A stretch of DNA of 6,360 nucleotides from Flavobacteriales bacterium. Its GTDB lineage: Bacteria; Bacteroidota; Bacteroidia; Flavobacteriales; Flavobacteriaceae. Where the stretch lies: contig WGAP01000150.1 of the NCBI GenBank assembly GCA_015494775.1, forward strand, positions 1-6,360. The letters run 5' to 3'. Below the pieces are notes generated by a model. It searched no databases. It saw only the letters and a program-made list of their open reading frames with translations, and was not told the origin of the DNA. The stretch's first letter is position 1, and each line of letters opens with the position of its first letter. Below are positions 1 through 6,260 of this stretch, in pieces. Position numbers and translations under genes: made by a program.

Positions 1-1669
1 ATTTATGACCGGGTTGCAAATGCGGTGCCAGGTCGATGGATGCTTCGCCTTTTTCGTTCGGTTTTAAGGTCATAACGGTTTTGAGTTTCCCATCATTTCC
101 CGCCAGTTCGGTAATCAGAACCAACACATTGATGTGGCGGTAGTCCAAACCCTCTCCGCTCACTTTTACTTCCACGGGCCAGCCTTCAAAGCCCTTGTTT
201 TCGTCCCAATTCCATTTGACGCCGAAGGCGGCGCTCGGGGTCAGGTTGCGGGACATCATCACCACAGGGCCAAAATCGGAGGCCGTTTCCCAACGTCCGT
301 GCGGCATACCGGACAATTCAAAAACATTTTCATAGCTGTTCATACGTTTGTTGAATGCCGAATGCACAGCATGGAAACTTCGTTTATGATTTCCTTGCAC
401 CAACGAAATATCTTGTATGGCCCGATCCGACCAAATCACCAACTGATAATCGTCGCCGTCGTTTTCCACGTCAAACGAAATTTTACCGTTGTTCGATGCA
501 CCGATATAGCCGTTGCTCAAATAAATCGGATGAGCCGTTACGCCCGTGGTGGTTACGGCGCCTGCTTTGTCCTGTTGCGGTTGCGATGCCGGACGGTAAT
601 ATCCGTAAAGGCCGTAATGCAGGTAAGGTGCCGCTTCGCGGTCGAAATGGCCTTCGCCCGGATCCCAAAGCGAAGTGTGGTTGGCATCGTGCATGGTGAT
701 GTAATTACTGTCGCCTGCGCCGGGTGTAAGGGCGGGCGAAGCGTTTTGATCGACCACTCGTTGGGCACGGTAAACGGCGATGAAACCGTCGTTTTCGGTG
801 TGCCAATTGCGCCAACCCGAATTGAACCAATCCCATTCCCAGTAGGCATCGTAATAAGCTCCGGCCGAATGGTGAAAGCCGTTGCCCACGTAGCAGAAAT
901 ACCATTTGTTTTCGTAGCAAGGATCATCGGACTGATGGGCCCACCAACGGGTGGTATTGTCTTCGATCATATTGCGGCGCGTGTAGGATGCACCGTTTGG
1001 ATTGTAGTAGTTGCGGAACGTGCCGTTGGATGTGATGTTCCAGGACTGTGCCCAGTTGTGGAATTCCTGCACCGATGCACTGGTAAGCGAAAATCCGTTC
1101 AAATACCACATGGCTATCCAAGGAATGCCCATCCACGACAGCGAAGCGCCCACATCGGCCACGCGCGAACCTTTGAGCGGCGAGCCGAAGGTGTAAACGG
1201 CATCCACTTTTTCGTAGCCGAAACTGGGAATTCCGCTTTGATAGGGATTTTCACCGTAAAGAGCCCGTTCGGAGTCCATACCGCCTTTGCTGTGGGCGGC
1301 AATACTTACCGTAGCGCAATGAAAATGCGAAGTAATGCGGTCGATCATACGTTTGAGCAATTTCCCGTTGGCTTCGGGCGTGCCCGTGGGGTCGAGTTGT
1401 ACGAAGGCCGCTTGCAGGTGATGGCGTTTGACGCTTTCGATATTGGCTTCGAACGAACCGGAAAGTTTGCCCAAAATACCGTGGACAAACACCACCGGCG
1501 TGTAGGTGTTGTAGGCCGAATAGCCCGTAGGATAAATGATGGTGCCCGGCGTATCGTATTGAGTGGGCAAGCCGCCGTTGGCATCGAAATAATACTCTCG
1601 GATGTTTTGAGCGCTGAGTCCCGTTACCCAGGCGAGCATCAGGACGAGCAGAAGGGCTTTTTGTTTCAT
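1..1669 (-). CDS. Secreted alpha/beta-hydrolase, lipase-like (3' end cut off by window edge)
   Basis: Read on the minus strand, the ATG at 1669-1667 opens a stop-free frame of 556 codons that runs off the left edge. Residues 1-20 form a Sec signal peptide (MKQK, a Leu-rich core, then GLSA before Gln21), so the product is exported. The fold is suggested by VVFVHGILG (59-67, oxyanion-hole HG), the nucleophile elbow AHSKGG (Ser127), FGSPLKGS (161-168), NDG (Asp294) and NH (His331). The order and spacing Ser127-Asp294-His331 resemble true bacterial lipases of the Pseudomonas/Burkholderia group, so I infer esterase or lipase activity on an unknown substrate. The first elbow Gly is Ala, as in Bacillus lipases. 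Residues 241-290 are very rich in Trp and Tyr, with Cys251 and Cys259 close together, and may form a lid. From about 375 onward it looks like a beta-rich accessory domain. Any T9SS sorting domain would lie outside the window. Fold is fairly sure; substrate is not. Confidence 0.85.
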   Translation of the reverse strand, partial: MKQKALLLVLMLAWVTGLSAQNIREYYFDANGGLPTQYDTPGTIIYPTGYSAYNTYTPVVFVHGILGKLSGSFEANIESVKRHHLQAAFVQLDPTGTPEANGKLLKRMIDRITSHFHCATVSIAAHSKGGMDSERALYGENPYQSGIPSFGYEKVDAVYTFGSPLKGSRVADVGASLSWMGIPWIAMWYLNGFSLTSASVQEFHNWAQSWNITSNGTFRNYYNPNGASYTRRNMIEDNTTRWWAHQSDDPCYENKWYFCYVGNGFHHSAGAYYDAYWEWDWFNSGWRNWHTENDGFIAVYRAQRVVDQNASPALTPGAGDSNYITMHDANHTSLWDPGEGHFDREAAPYLHYGLYGYYRPASQPQQDKAGAVTTTGVTAHPIYLSNGYIGASNNGKISFDVENDGDDYQLVIWSDRAIQDISLVQGNHKRSFHAVHSAFNKRMNSYENVFELSGMPHGRWETASDFGPVVMMSRNLTPSAAFGVKWNWDENKGFEGWPVEVKVSGEGLDYRHINVLVLITELAGNDGKLKTVMTLKPNEKGEASIDLAPHLQPGHK

Positions 1670-1749
1670 TGATGTGTTTTTAGGATTTTCGGAAGGCAAT
1701 ATATAAAAAAATATGATAAGTTGAAATTTTCGGGCGCCCCGGCGGGGAT

Positions 1750-1780
1750 AATTATGAATTCTAAATTATGATTTTGAATT
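1750..1780. repeat. Degenerate AATTATGAATT direct repeats
   Basis: AATTATGAATT at 1750-1760 is followed by AATTATGATTTTGAATT at 1764-1780, an imperfect second copy with a short insertion. Short ATTATGAATT-type repeats are, as far as I recall, frequent in Bacteroidota intergenic DNA. Chance similarity in AT-rich sequence is also possible. Confidence 0.35.
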
Positions 1781-2062
1781 GATTTTTCAATGACTTATAG
1801 TTCATTTTGATAAAAAAATAATGCGGCGGTGGCCCGCCGGAAAAAAGCCGGGACGGCCGTAGCCGGCCCGGCGACCGCCGAAGCGACCGCAGGCGCGAAG
1901 CGCCAAGAGGCGCTGAGGCTCGCGAGGAGATGCCGTAGGCGGCTCCGATGCGTGCGGAGCAAGACCGAAGGGCTTGCGGAGCCGCGAAGGGAAACAAGGC
2001 GCAGCTTTGGCGTCGGCCCATGAAAGCCGCAGGTTCCCGGAGCCGCGGAACAAGACAAGGGG

Positions 2063-2094
2063 CGCCGGCGCCGCGCGTAAGCGCGGGGCCGGCG
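2063..2094 (+). other. Long GC hairpin with GTAA loop
   Basis: CGCCGGC (2063-2069) and CCGCGC (2071-2076) pair with GCGCGG (2081-2086) and GCCGGCG (2088-2094). That gives 13 base pairs interrupted by one G/G mismatch (2070/2087), closed by the loop GTAA (2077-2080). Read on the plus strand the loop is GUAA, a GNRA-type tetraloop, which hints that the RNA form may matter. No T-tract follows, so it is not a standard terminator. Confidence 0.6.
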
Positions 2095-2177
2095 GCGCAA
2101 AAACGGCGGGATTTCCTTTCCAAGGTGTCGAATAACCGGTAAATCCCGCATCAAAGCTTTTAGCTAAATTTTTGCGC

Positions 2178-2210
2178 CGCCGGCAGCGGAATTTTATTCC
2201 GCCGCCGGCG
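2178..2210. other. Long GC-rich hairpin
   Basis: Positions 2178-2192 pair with 2196-2210 around the loop ttt (2193-2195), with a single A/C mismatch (2185/2203). The stem changes from GC-rich at its base to AT-rich (ggaat/attcc) near the loop. There is no T-tract on the right and only a short TTTTT run on the left (2169-2173), so a terminator role is unsupported. It lies about 140 bases upstream of the promoter of the large gene. Confidence 0.6.
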
Positions 2211-2347
2211 CCCCGACGGCTTGTGGAGCCCGCGTAAAAGCCCGAAGGGCTTTGGAGCGGAAAACATTAAAAAATAATCACTGAAATCCGAAATTTATTC
2301 ATAAAAAAGAAATATTTTACTCCGATTTCGCGGAAAAACCTTGATGA

Positions 2348-2381
2348 TTTGCACTTTTTTCGCAGGAATTGATTAGCTTTG
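2348..2381 (+). promoter_or_regulatory. Bacteroidota-type promoter of the propeller gene
   Basis: TTTG at 2348-2351 and TAGCTTTG at 2374-2381 match the Bacteroidota -33 (TTTG) and -7 (TAnnTTTG) elements, separated by 22 bases, near the upper end of known spacers. Transcription would begin about 7 bases downstream, near 2388, giving a leader of roughly 15 bases before the ATG at 2403. The leader is A-rich and has no Shine-Dalgarno sequence, as is usual in this phylum. Confidence 0.72.
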
Positions 2382-2402
2382 GTCAAGATAAAATCCGATA
2401 AG

Positions 2403-5400
2403 ATGAAAAAATTCCGCTTTTTATTGCTTTTGTATTTTGCTTTCGTTTTCCTCGGGGCTTCGGCCCAGTGGGACCCTTTTCACGATGCGCCCGGTGCACA
2501 ACGTCCTGCGGGACAAACCCGCTATGGCGACCGCATCCTCCGCATCATACGGGCTTCGGATGCCTATTGGGCCGGGCACGACCGCTTGGTCAGAGGGAAC
2601 GGTGTTAAGCCCTACGAACGCTGGAAATACCTTTGGGAAGATTACGGTGTGATGAACGTTAATCCGGCCCGGGCTTGGCGCGAAGCGGTGCGTAACGAAG
2701 CCCGCCCGGCCACCGACGACAGCAACTGGCAATTGTCGGGAACCACGGCCTACACCACGTCCGGCGACGAAGGAAAAGGCCGGGTTTGCGCCATCCTTAT
2801 CGATGACCAAAATCCGCAAATCATCTATGTGGGCGCACCTGCGGGCGGCTTGTGGAAATCCACCGACGGCGGTCAAAACTTTACGCCGCTGACCGATGAT
2901 TTGCCCACGCTGGGCGTGTCGGCCATTGCGCTGGACCCTTCGGATCACAATACGATTTACATCGGCACGGGCGACGACGATGCCCGGGTAACGCCTTCCT
3001 ATGGCGTTTACAAGTCCACCGACGGCGGGCAAACCTGGACCAACCTGACCCCTTCGATGACCACGCTGGATTATGTGTCGCAAATCATCGTCAACCCGTC
3101 CAATGGCAATGAAATAGTTTTTGCATCGAGCGATGGCGTTTACAAGTCCACCGACGGCGGACAAACCTGGACGCAAACCCTGAACGCCGAAATACGCGAA
3201 ATGCGCATGAAACCCGGTAATTTCAATTACCTGTATGCCGTTTCCAACGACCGCTTTTATCGCTCCACCAACGGTGGAAACAGTTTTTCCTTGGTTGGTT
3301 CGGGCCTTCCCTCATCGTCCAACGTTACGCGTTATGTGATGGACGTAACACCCGCGGCACCCGACAATGTTTACGTTTTGGCTACCAACGGCAGCAATTT
3401 CGTAGGTTTTTACAAATCCACCAACAACGGTTCGTCGTTTAGCCGGACGGCCGCCAACGATGCGTTGGACCACACGCAGCAAACCTGGTATGACCTGGCC
3501 ATGACCGTGTCGGACACCGACCCTAATGTTATTTTCCTGGGCGAAATGAACCTGTGGAAATCCACCAATGGCGGTGCATCGTTTTCCAAATGGAACGATT
3601 GGGACACCATGGACGATAAATATACCCATGCCGATATTCATTTTTTGGAATATTACGGAAACACCTTGGTTGTGGGTTCCGACGGCGGCGCCTATTTGAG
3701 CACCGACAACGGAACGCATTTCCAAAACATCAACGACGGTTTGGCTATTAGTATGTTCTACCGTATTTCGGCCTACAAAGACGCTAATGCCGAACATATC
3801 TACGGCGGATTGCAAGACAACGGCGGCATTGCCAAACAACCCGACGACCATTGGAACATCTACCACGGAGCCGACGGTATGGACAATGCCCTCAATCCCA
3901 CCGACCCGCAAACCGCTTACAGTTTTATTTACTACGGAATTTATCTCAATGTAACACAAAACGGCGGGCTAACCACTGCCGGCGGTTATTACGGACCGTC
4001 CTACGGCAATTGGGTAACACCCTTGGCTATGAGTGCCGGCGGTGAACTTTTTGCCGGATTCAATAAGGTTTACAGACTCACGGGCGGCGGTTGGCAGTCG
4101 GTAACCAATAATGCGTTTTCGGGAAACATCGACATGTTGTATTGTCATCCTGCGAATGCCAATGTGATGTATGCCGCGGTAAACCAGGTGTTATACAAAA
4201 GCACCGACGGCGGGGCAAATTTTTCCCAACTCCATCATTTCTCCTACAATGTTCGTGCCGTTACCCTTAATCCGCAAAACGGAAAGATTTGGGTAGCCGC
4301 CGGAAGCCATGTTTACGAAAGTACCGATGAGACCAACTGGACCGATATTTCCGCGGGTTTGCCGGCCGATATCACCATTCATGACATTGTTTATCATCCG
4401 TACAGCCCCAACGAAACCCTTTATTTGGCCAACGATATCGGCGTTTACCGCAAGACCTCGGGCAACAATTGGGAAGCATTTCACAACAACTTGCCGCATA
4501 CCCTTTGTATGGATTTGGAACTGGCCGGCGACGAAGGCAAATTGTGGGTGGGAACCTATGGCCGCAGCACTTGGGTAACCGATGTGCCGGCCTATCATCC
4601 CGACGACGATGCCAAGGTTGTCATGGACGGCACGTCCGGCATGTATTGCGGTTCGCTTCAAAACGTGGATTTTAGCGTTATCAATAACGGAAACAACGAC
4701 ATAACGCATTTTACCTACAATTGGGACATCAACGGCGAAACGGGCAATGCTTCCTGGAACGGAACCTTGCAAAGCGGCGATACGCTCCCCTTGACCATTA
4801 CTTTGAACACACCCGTAAGTTTGGGTACGGTTCCGGTGCACATTCAGGTTCAATATACCGGCGACCAAAATACGCAAAACAATACGTTGGATTACACACT
4901 GACGGTCAATAAAAGCGAAAGTACTTCGTTTAGCTACGACTTCGAATCGCCTTCGCACGAACTGCTCACGCAAACCCTTCCTTCGGGCAACCTGTGGGAA
5001 AGGGCGCACCCTGCCGGCTCGGTATTGAATGCGGCGGCCTCGGGAACCAAGGCCTATTGTACCGATGCCGATGCCCACTATCCCGACCAAACCACGGCTT
5101 ACTTGTACGTGCCTTGCCTTGATTTTTCGCAAGTAACATCCGCCACATTGGGCTTTGATATGGCGTTCGATATCGAACAGGATTGGGATGCCTTTTATGT
5201 GGAATATTCCACCGACGGTGCTACTTGGAACACATTGGGTACCAATTCCGACCCTGCTTGGTACAACAGCAACACGGTTCAAGGCGTTTGCCAAGGCGCC
5301 CAATGGACCGGAACCGACGCCCAAATCCGCCATTACAGCCACAGCTTGGATTTTCTGGCCGGCGAACCGCGTGTTTATTTGCGTTTTGTAATGGCATCCG

Positions 5401-5723
5401 ACCAATCGGTTAATAAGGAAGGCGTGATGCTGGACAATTTGCAGGTGGATATGCAGTTGGATGTGGGAAAAACGCCCTGGCAAACTTACTTGCAAATCTA
5501 TCCCAACCCCACCGACGGCCTTGTGTTTGTCAAAACCCGCCGCCAAACCCGCATCGAGCAATACCGCCTTATGGATTTGAGCGGAAAATCTTTGTTGGAA
5601 AGTCATTTTGCACAACCCCAAGCCGCCTTGTCCGTGGACCTGCACGCCCTTCCCCACGGCGCCTATTTGTTGGAACTGAAAACCAACCGCGGATTGATGC
5701 ACAGCAGGATTATCAAGCGATAG
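2403..5723 (+). CDS. T9SS-sorted Asp-box beta-propeller protein (BNR/sortilin-like) with CARDB- and MAM-like domains
   Basis: This 1106-residue exported protein starts at the ATG at 2403; an in-frame TTG at 2379 lies inside the promoter -7 box and is rejected. Residues 1-21 are a signal peptide (cleavage ASA|Q). RWKYLWEDYG (73-82) resembles the N-terminal region of T9SS propeller proteins. Seven Asp boxes of the S-T-D/N-x-G-x-x-F/W type begin at 152, 204, 248, 287, 338, 386 and 432, spaced 39-52 residues: one seven-bladed propeller. GGLQDNGG (468-475), HGADGMD (488-494), three more boxes (599, 639, 683) and GTYGRSTW (717-724) suggest a second. Residues 735-836 look CARDB-like and 843-1016 MAM/jelly-roll-like. 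Residues 1030-1106 are a type A sorting domain (IYPNPTDG, LMDLSGK, HGAYLLEL, terminal RIIKR), so it should cross the outer membrane by T9SS and be anchored or released. GH74-type glycanases and sortilin-like proteins share such propellers; catalysis is not shown. Confidence 0.9.
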   Translation: MKKFRFLLLLYFAFVFLGASAQWDPFHDAPGAQRPAGQTRYGDRILRIIRASDAYWAGHDRLVRGNGVKPYERWKYLWEDYGVMNVNPARAWREAVRNEARPATDDSNWQLSGTTAYTTSGDEGKGRVCAILIDDQNPQIIYVGAPAGGLWKSTDGGQNFTPLTDDLPTLGVSAIALDPSDHNTIYIGTGDDDARVTPSYGVYKSTDGGQTWTNLTPSMTTLDYVSQIIVNPSNGNEIVFASSDGVYKSTDGGQTWTQTLNAEIREMRMKPGNFNYLYAVSNDRFYRSTNGGNSFSLVGSGLPSSSNVTRYVMDVTPAAPDNVYVLATNGSNFVGFYKSTNNGSSFSRTAANDALDHTQQTWYDLAMTVSDTDPNVIFLGEMNLWKSTNGGASFSKWNDWDTMDDKYTHADIHFLEYYGNTLVVGSDGGAYLSTDNGTHFQNINDGLAISMFYRISAYKDANAEHIYGGLQDNGGIAKQPDDHWNIYHGADGMDNALNPTDPQTAYSFIYYGIYLNVTQNGGLTTAGGYYGPSYGNWVTPLAMSAGGELFAGFNKVYRLTGGGWQSVTNNAFSGNIDMLYCHPANANVMYAAVNQVLYKSTDGGANFSQLHHFSYNVRAVTLNPQNGKIWVAAGSHVYESTDETNWTDISAGLPADITIHDIVYHPYSPNETLYLANDIGVYRKTSGNNWEAFHNNLPHTLCMDLELAGDEGKLWVGTYGRSTWVTDVPAYHPDDDAKVVMDGTSGMYCGSLQNVDFSVINNGNNDITHFTYNWDINGETGNASWNGTLQSGDTLPLTITLNTPVSLGTVPVHIQVQYTGDQNTQNNTLDYTLTVNKSESTSFSYDFESPSHELLTQTLPSGNLWERAHPAGSVLNAAASGTKAYCTDADAHYPDQTTAYLYVPCLDFSQVTSATLGFDMAFDIEQDWDAFYVEYSTDGATWNTLGTNSDPAWYNSNTVQGVCQGAQWTGTDAQIRHYSHSLDFLAGEPRVYLRFVMASDQSVNKEGVMLDNLQVDMQLDVGKTPWQTYLQIYPNPTDGLVFVKTRRQTRIEQYRLMDLSGKSLLESHFAQPQAALSVDLHALPHGAYLLELKTNRGLMHSRIIKR
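3001..3172 (+). repeat. Near-identical 40-bp direct repeat inside the propeller gene
   Basis: Positions 3001-3040 and 3133-3172 are identical at 39 of 40 bases, differing only at 3029/3161. The period is 132 bases, exactly 44 codons, so the reading frame is kept. Each copy encodes the tail of one propeller blade and its Asp box (KSTDGGQTW at residues 204-212 and 248-256). The other boxes in the gene use more diverged codons, so these two copies look recently duplicated or gene-converted. Confidence 0.85.
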
Positions 5724-5738
5724 CAATGGTTAAATGCG

Positions 5739-5768
5739 AAAAGGCCGTCCCTATGGGGCGGTCTTTTT
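5739..5768 (+). terminator. Rho-independent terminator of the propeller gene
   Basis: GGCCGTCCC (5743-5751) pairs with GGGGCGGTC (5755-5763), giving 9 pairs including two G-T wobbles, with the loop tat, followed by TTTTT (5764-5768). An AAAA run at 5739-5742 precedes the stem, so it could also act on the minus strand. It begins 15 bases after the stop codon at 5721-5723. Confidence 0.85.
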
Positions 5769-5771
5769 ATA

Positions 5772-5930
5772 TTCGGGCGCCCGGCCGCTCGGGTTCGACG
5801 GCGCTGCCGCAGCGCCGAAGGCGCTGAGCGGACGCTTGCCGTCCGCTGCGGGCTATCGCCCGCCGGCGGCGCCAACGCCAAGCGTATCGGCCGGCGGAGC
5901 GGCCTCACGCTTGGCGGCCCTCACGCGTTG
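5772..5930. repeat. GC-rich hairpin island 2
   Basis: This block starts with TTCGGGCGCCC (5772-5782), the same 11 bases that head the region before island 1 (1729-1739). It then forms consecutive perfect or near-perfect stems: 5799-5817 (7 bp, loop gccgc), 5827-5847 (7 bp, loop gcttgcc), 5848-5863 (6 bp, loop tatc) and 5877-5915 (9 bp, a 3/2 internal loop, then 5 bp, loop gcggag). AGCGCC at 5811-5816 can instead pair with GGCGCT at 5820-5825 across gaa. CCTCACGC is directly repeated at 5903-5910 and 5919-5926. From memory, GC-rich intergenic elements starting TTCGGGCG with CCTCACGC motifs recur in Bacteroidota genomes, but I cannot verify that here. Confidence 0.6.
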
Positions 5931-6226
5931 CAGCAAGCGTAAAATGTCGGATAAGTCGAAGTTATTATTGTCGAGAACAAAGCCGGCAATCCGAAGGCAT
6001 AGCCGTAGCTATGGCGAGGATTGTCAATGCCGTAATCGGCAAAAAGAACAAGACTTGGTGTGAATGTTTTATGCTTGCTACAACGCCAGGCGCCCGCCGG
6101 GCTGTCCGCTACAATGCGGCTCGGCAAATGCCGGTTTTTTGGAGCCGTCCAAAAAAATCCTTTCAATTGATAGAAAATGATTGGGGGGTTAGCATTCTGG
6201 ATTGCCGAATGCCTAAAACCGGTCAA
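5931..6226. other. Apparently non-coding region with stem-loops
   Basis: No convincing gene is visible; open frames on both strands lack recognisable domains, signal peptides or promoters. The segment does contain structure: CAATCC (5987-5992) pairs with GGATTG (6018-6023) around an inner CATAGC/GCTATG stem (5998-6003 with 6008-6013, loop cgta). TGCCG/CGGCA forms a hairpin at 6028-6041. CGGCTC (6117-6122) pairs with GAGCCG (6142-6147) around a small hairpin, CGGC aaat GCCG, followed by six T at 6135-6140, which could be a weak terminator. I found no tRNA, rRNA, tmRNA or RNase P signature. Confidence 0.55.
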
Positions 6227-6260
6227 GGCATCAAGCCCATTTTGGTTTTGATGCCTTTTT
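6227..6260 (+). terminator. Terminator-like hairpin without an obvious upstream gene
   Basis: GGCATCAA (6227-6234) pairs perfectly with TTGATGCC (6248-6255), and partial inner pairing of GCC with GGT is possible. Five T follow at 6256-6260. The T-tract is on the plus-strand side only, so it would stop rightward transcription. The nearest rightward gene already has its own terminator 460 bases upstream, so this one implies read-through or an unrecognised small transcript. Confidence 0.65.

Larger units (their letters stand above)
1822..2257. repeat. GC-rich hairpin island 1
   Basis: This block is far richer in G and C than the flanking intergenic DNA and is packed with inverted repeats. Stems I can pair by eye are 1824-1839 (6 bp, loop tggc), 1847-1872 (6 bp, one A/G mismatch, 4 bp, loop cgta), 1892-1904 (5 bp, loop gaa) competing with 1900-1913 (5 bp, loop aaga), 1942-1960 (6 bp, 7-base loop), 2063-2094 (13 bp plus one mismatch), 2178-2210 (14 of 15 pairs) and 2237-2253 (7 bp, loop gaa). 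CGGAGCCGCG occurs twice (1977-1986 and 2038-2047). The motif AGCGCC, 4 bases, GGCGCTGAG at 1899-1917 recurs in island 2 with a 3-base spacer. It may be a dispersed repeat, a structured RNA or a protein-binding array; the sequence does not decide which. Confidence 0.6.
1670..2402. other. Divergent intergenic region between the lipase-like and propeller genes
   Basis: These 733 bases separate two divergent gene starts and hold no convincing gene. From left to right: the AT-rich lipase leader (1670-1728), a short GC-rich block beginning TTCGGGCGCCC (1729-1746), an AT-rich stretch (1748-1822), a GC-rich hairpin island (about 1822-2257) and an AT-rich promoter zone (2260-2402). The open frames crossing the island on both strands encode low-complexity Arg/Ala/Pro/Ser-rich peptides, as expected from GC-rich composition, and are not annotated. 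No clear consensus promoter was found for the lipase gene; the best -7-like match, TATATTGC on the minus strand at 1703-1696, lacks a -33 box. Confidence 0.8.

Noticed and set aside
134..1672. Plus-strand open frame of 512 codons
   Set aside because: It is antisense to the lipase-like gene, whose minus-strand frame has a signal peptide and catalytic motifs. The antisense product has no recognisable features; it stays open because of codon bias.
1696..1703. Possible -7 box for the lipase gene (TATATTGC on the minus strand)
   Set aside because: It deviates from TAnnTTTG at key positions and no TTTG -33 box lies at a suitable distance.
1761..2154. Overlapping open frames on both strands within GC-rich island 1
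   Set aside because: They encode low-complexity Arg/Ala/Pro/Ser peptides, several frames are open at once, and the DNA is dominated by hairpins. This is typical of GC-rich non-coding sequence.
2237..2253. AAAGCCC/GGGCTTT hairpin as a terminator
   Set aside because: Only three T close the stem and there is no T-tract; no rightward gene ends nearby.
2856..4222. Repeated AAGTCCACCGACGGCGG-like units as a CRISPR array
   Set aside because: The repeats are in frame within a protein and encode Asp boxes of propeller blades; spacing and sequence vary as in protein repeats.
4191..5726. Minus-strand open frame of 511 codons, with shorter ones at 2421-3176 and 3312-3959
   Set aside because: All are antisense to the propeller gene, which has clear domains and a T9SS tail. 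The antisense frames lack signal peptides and motifs.
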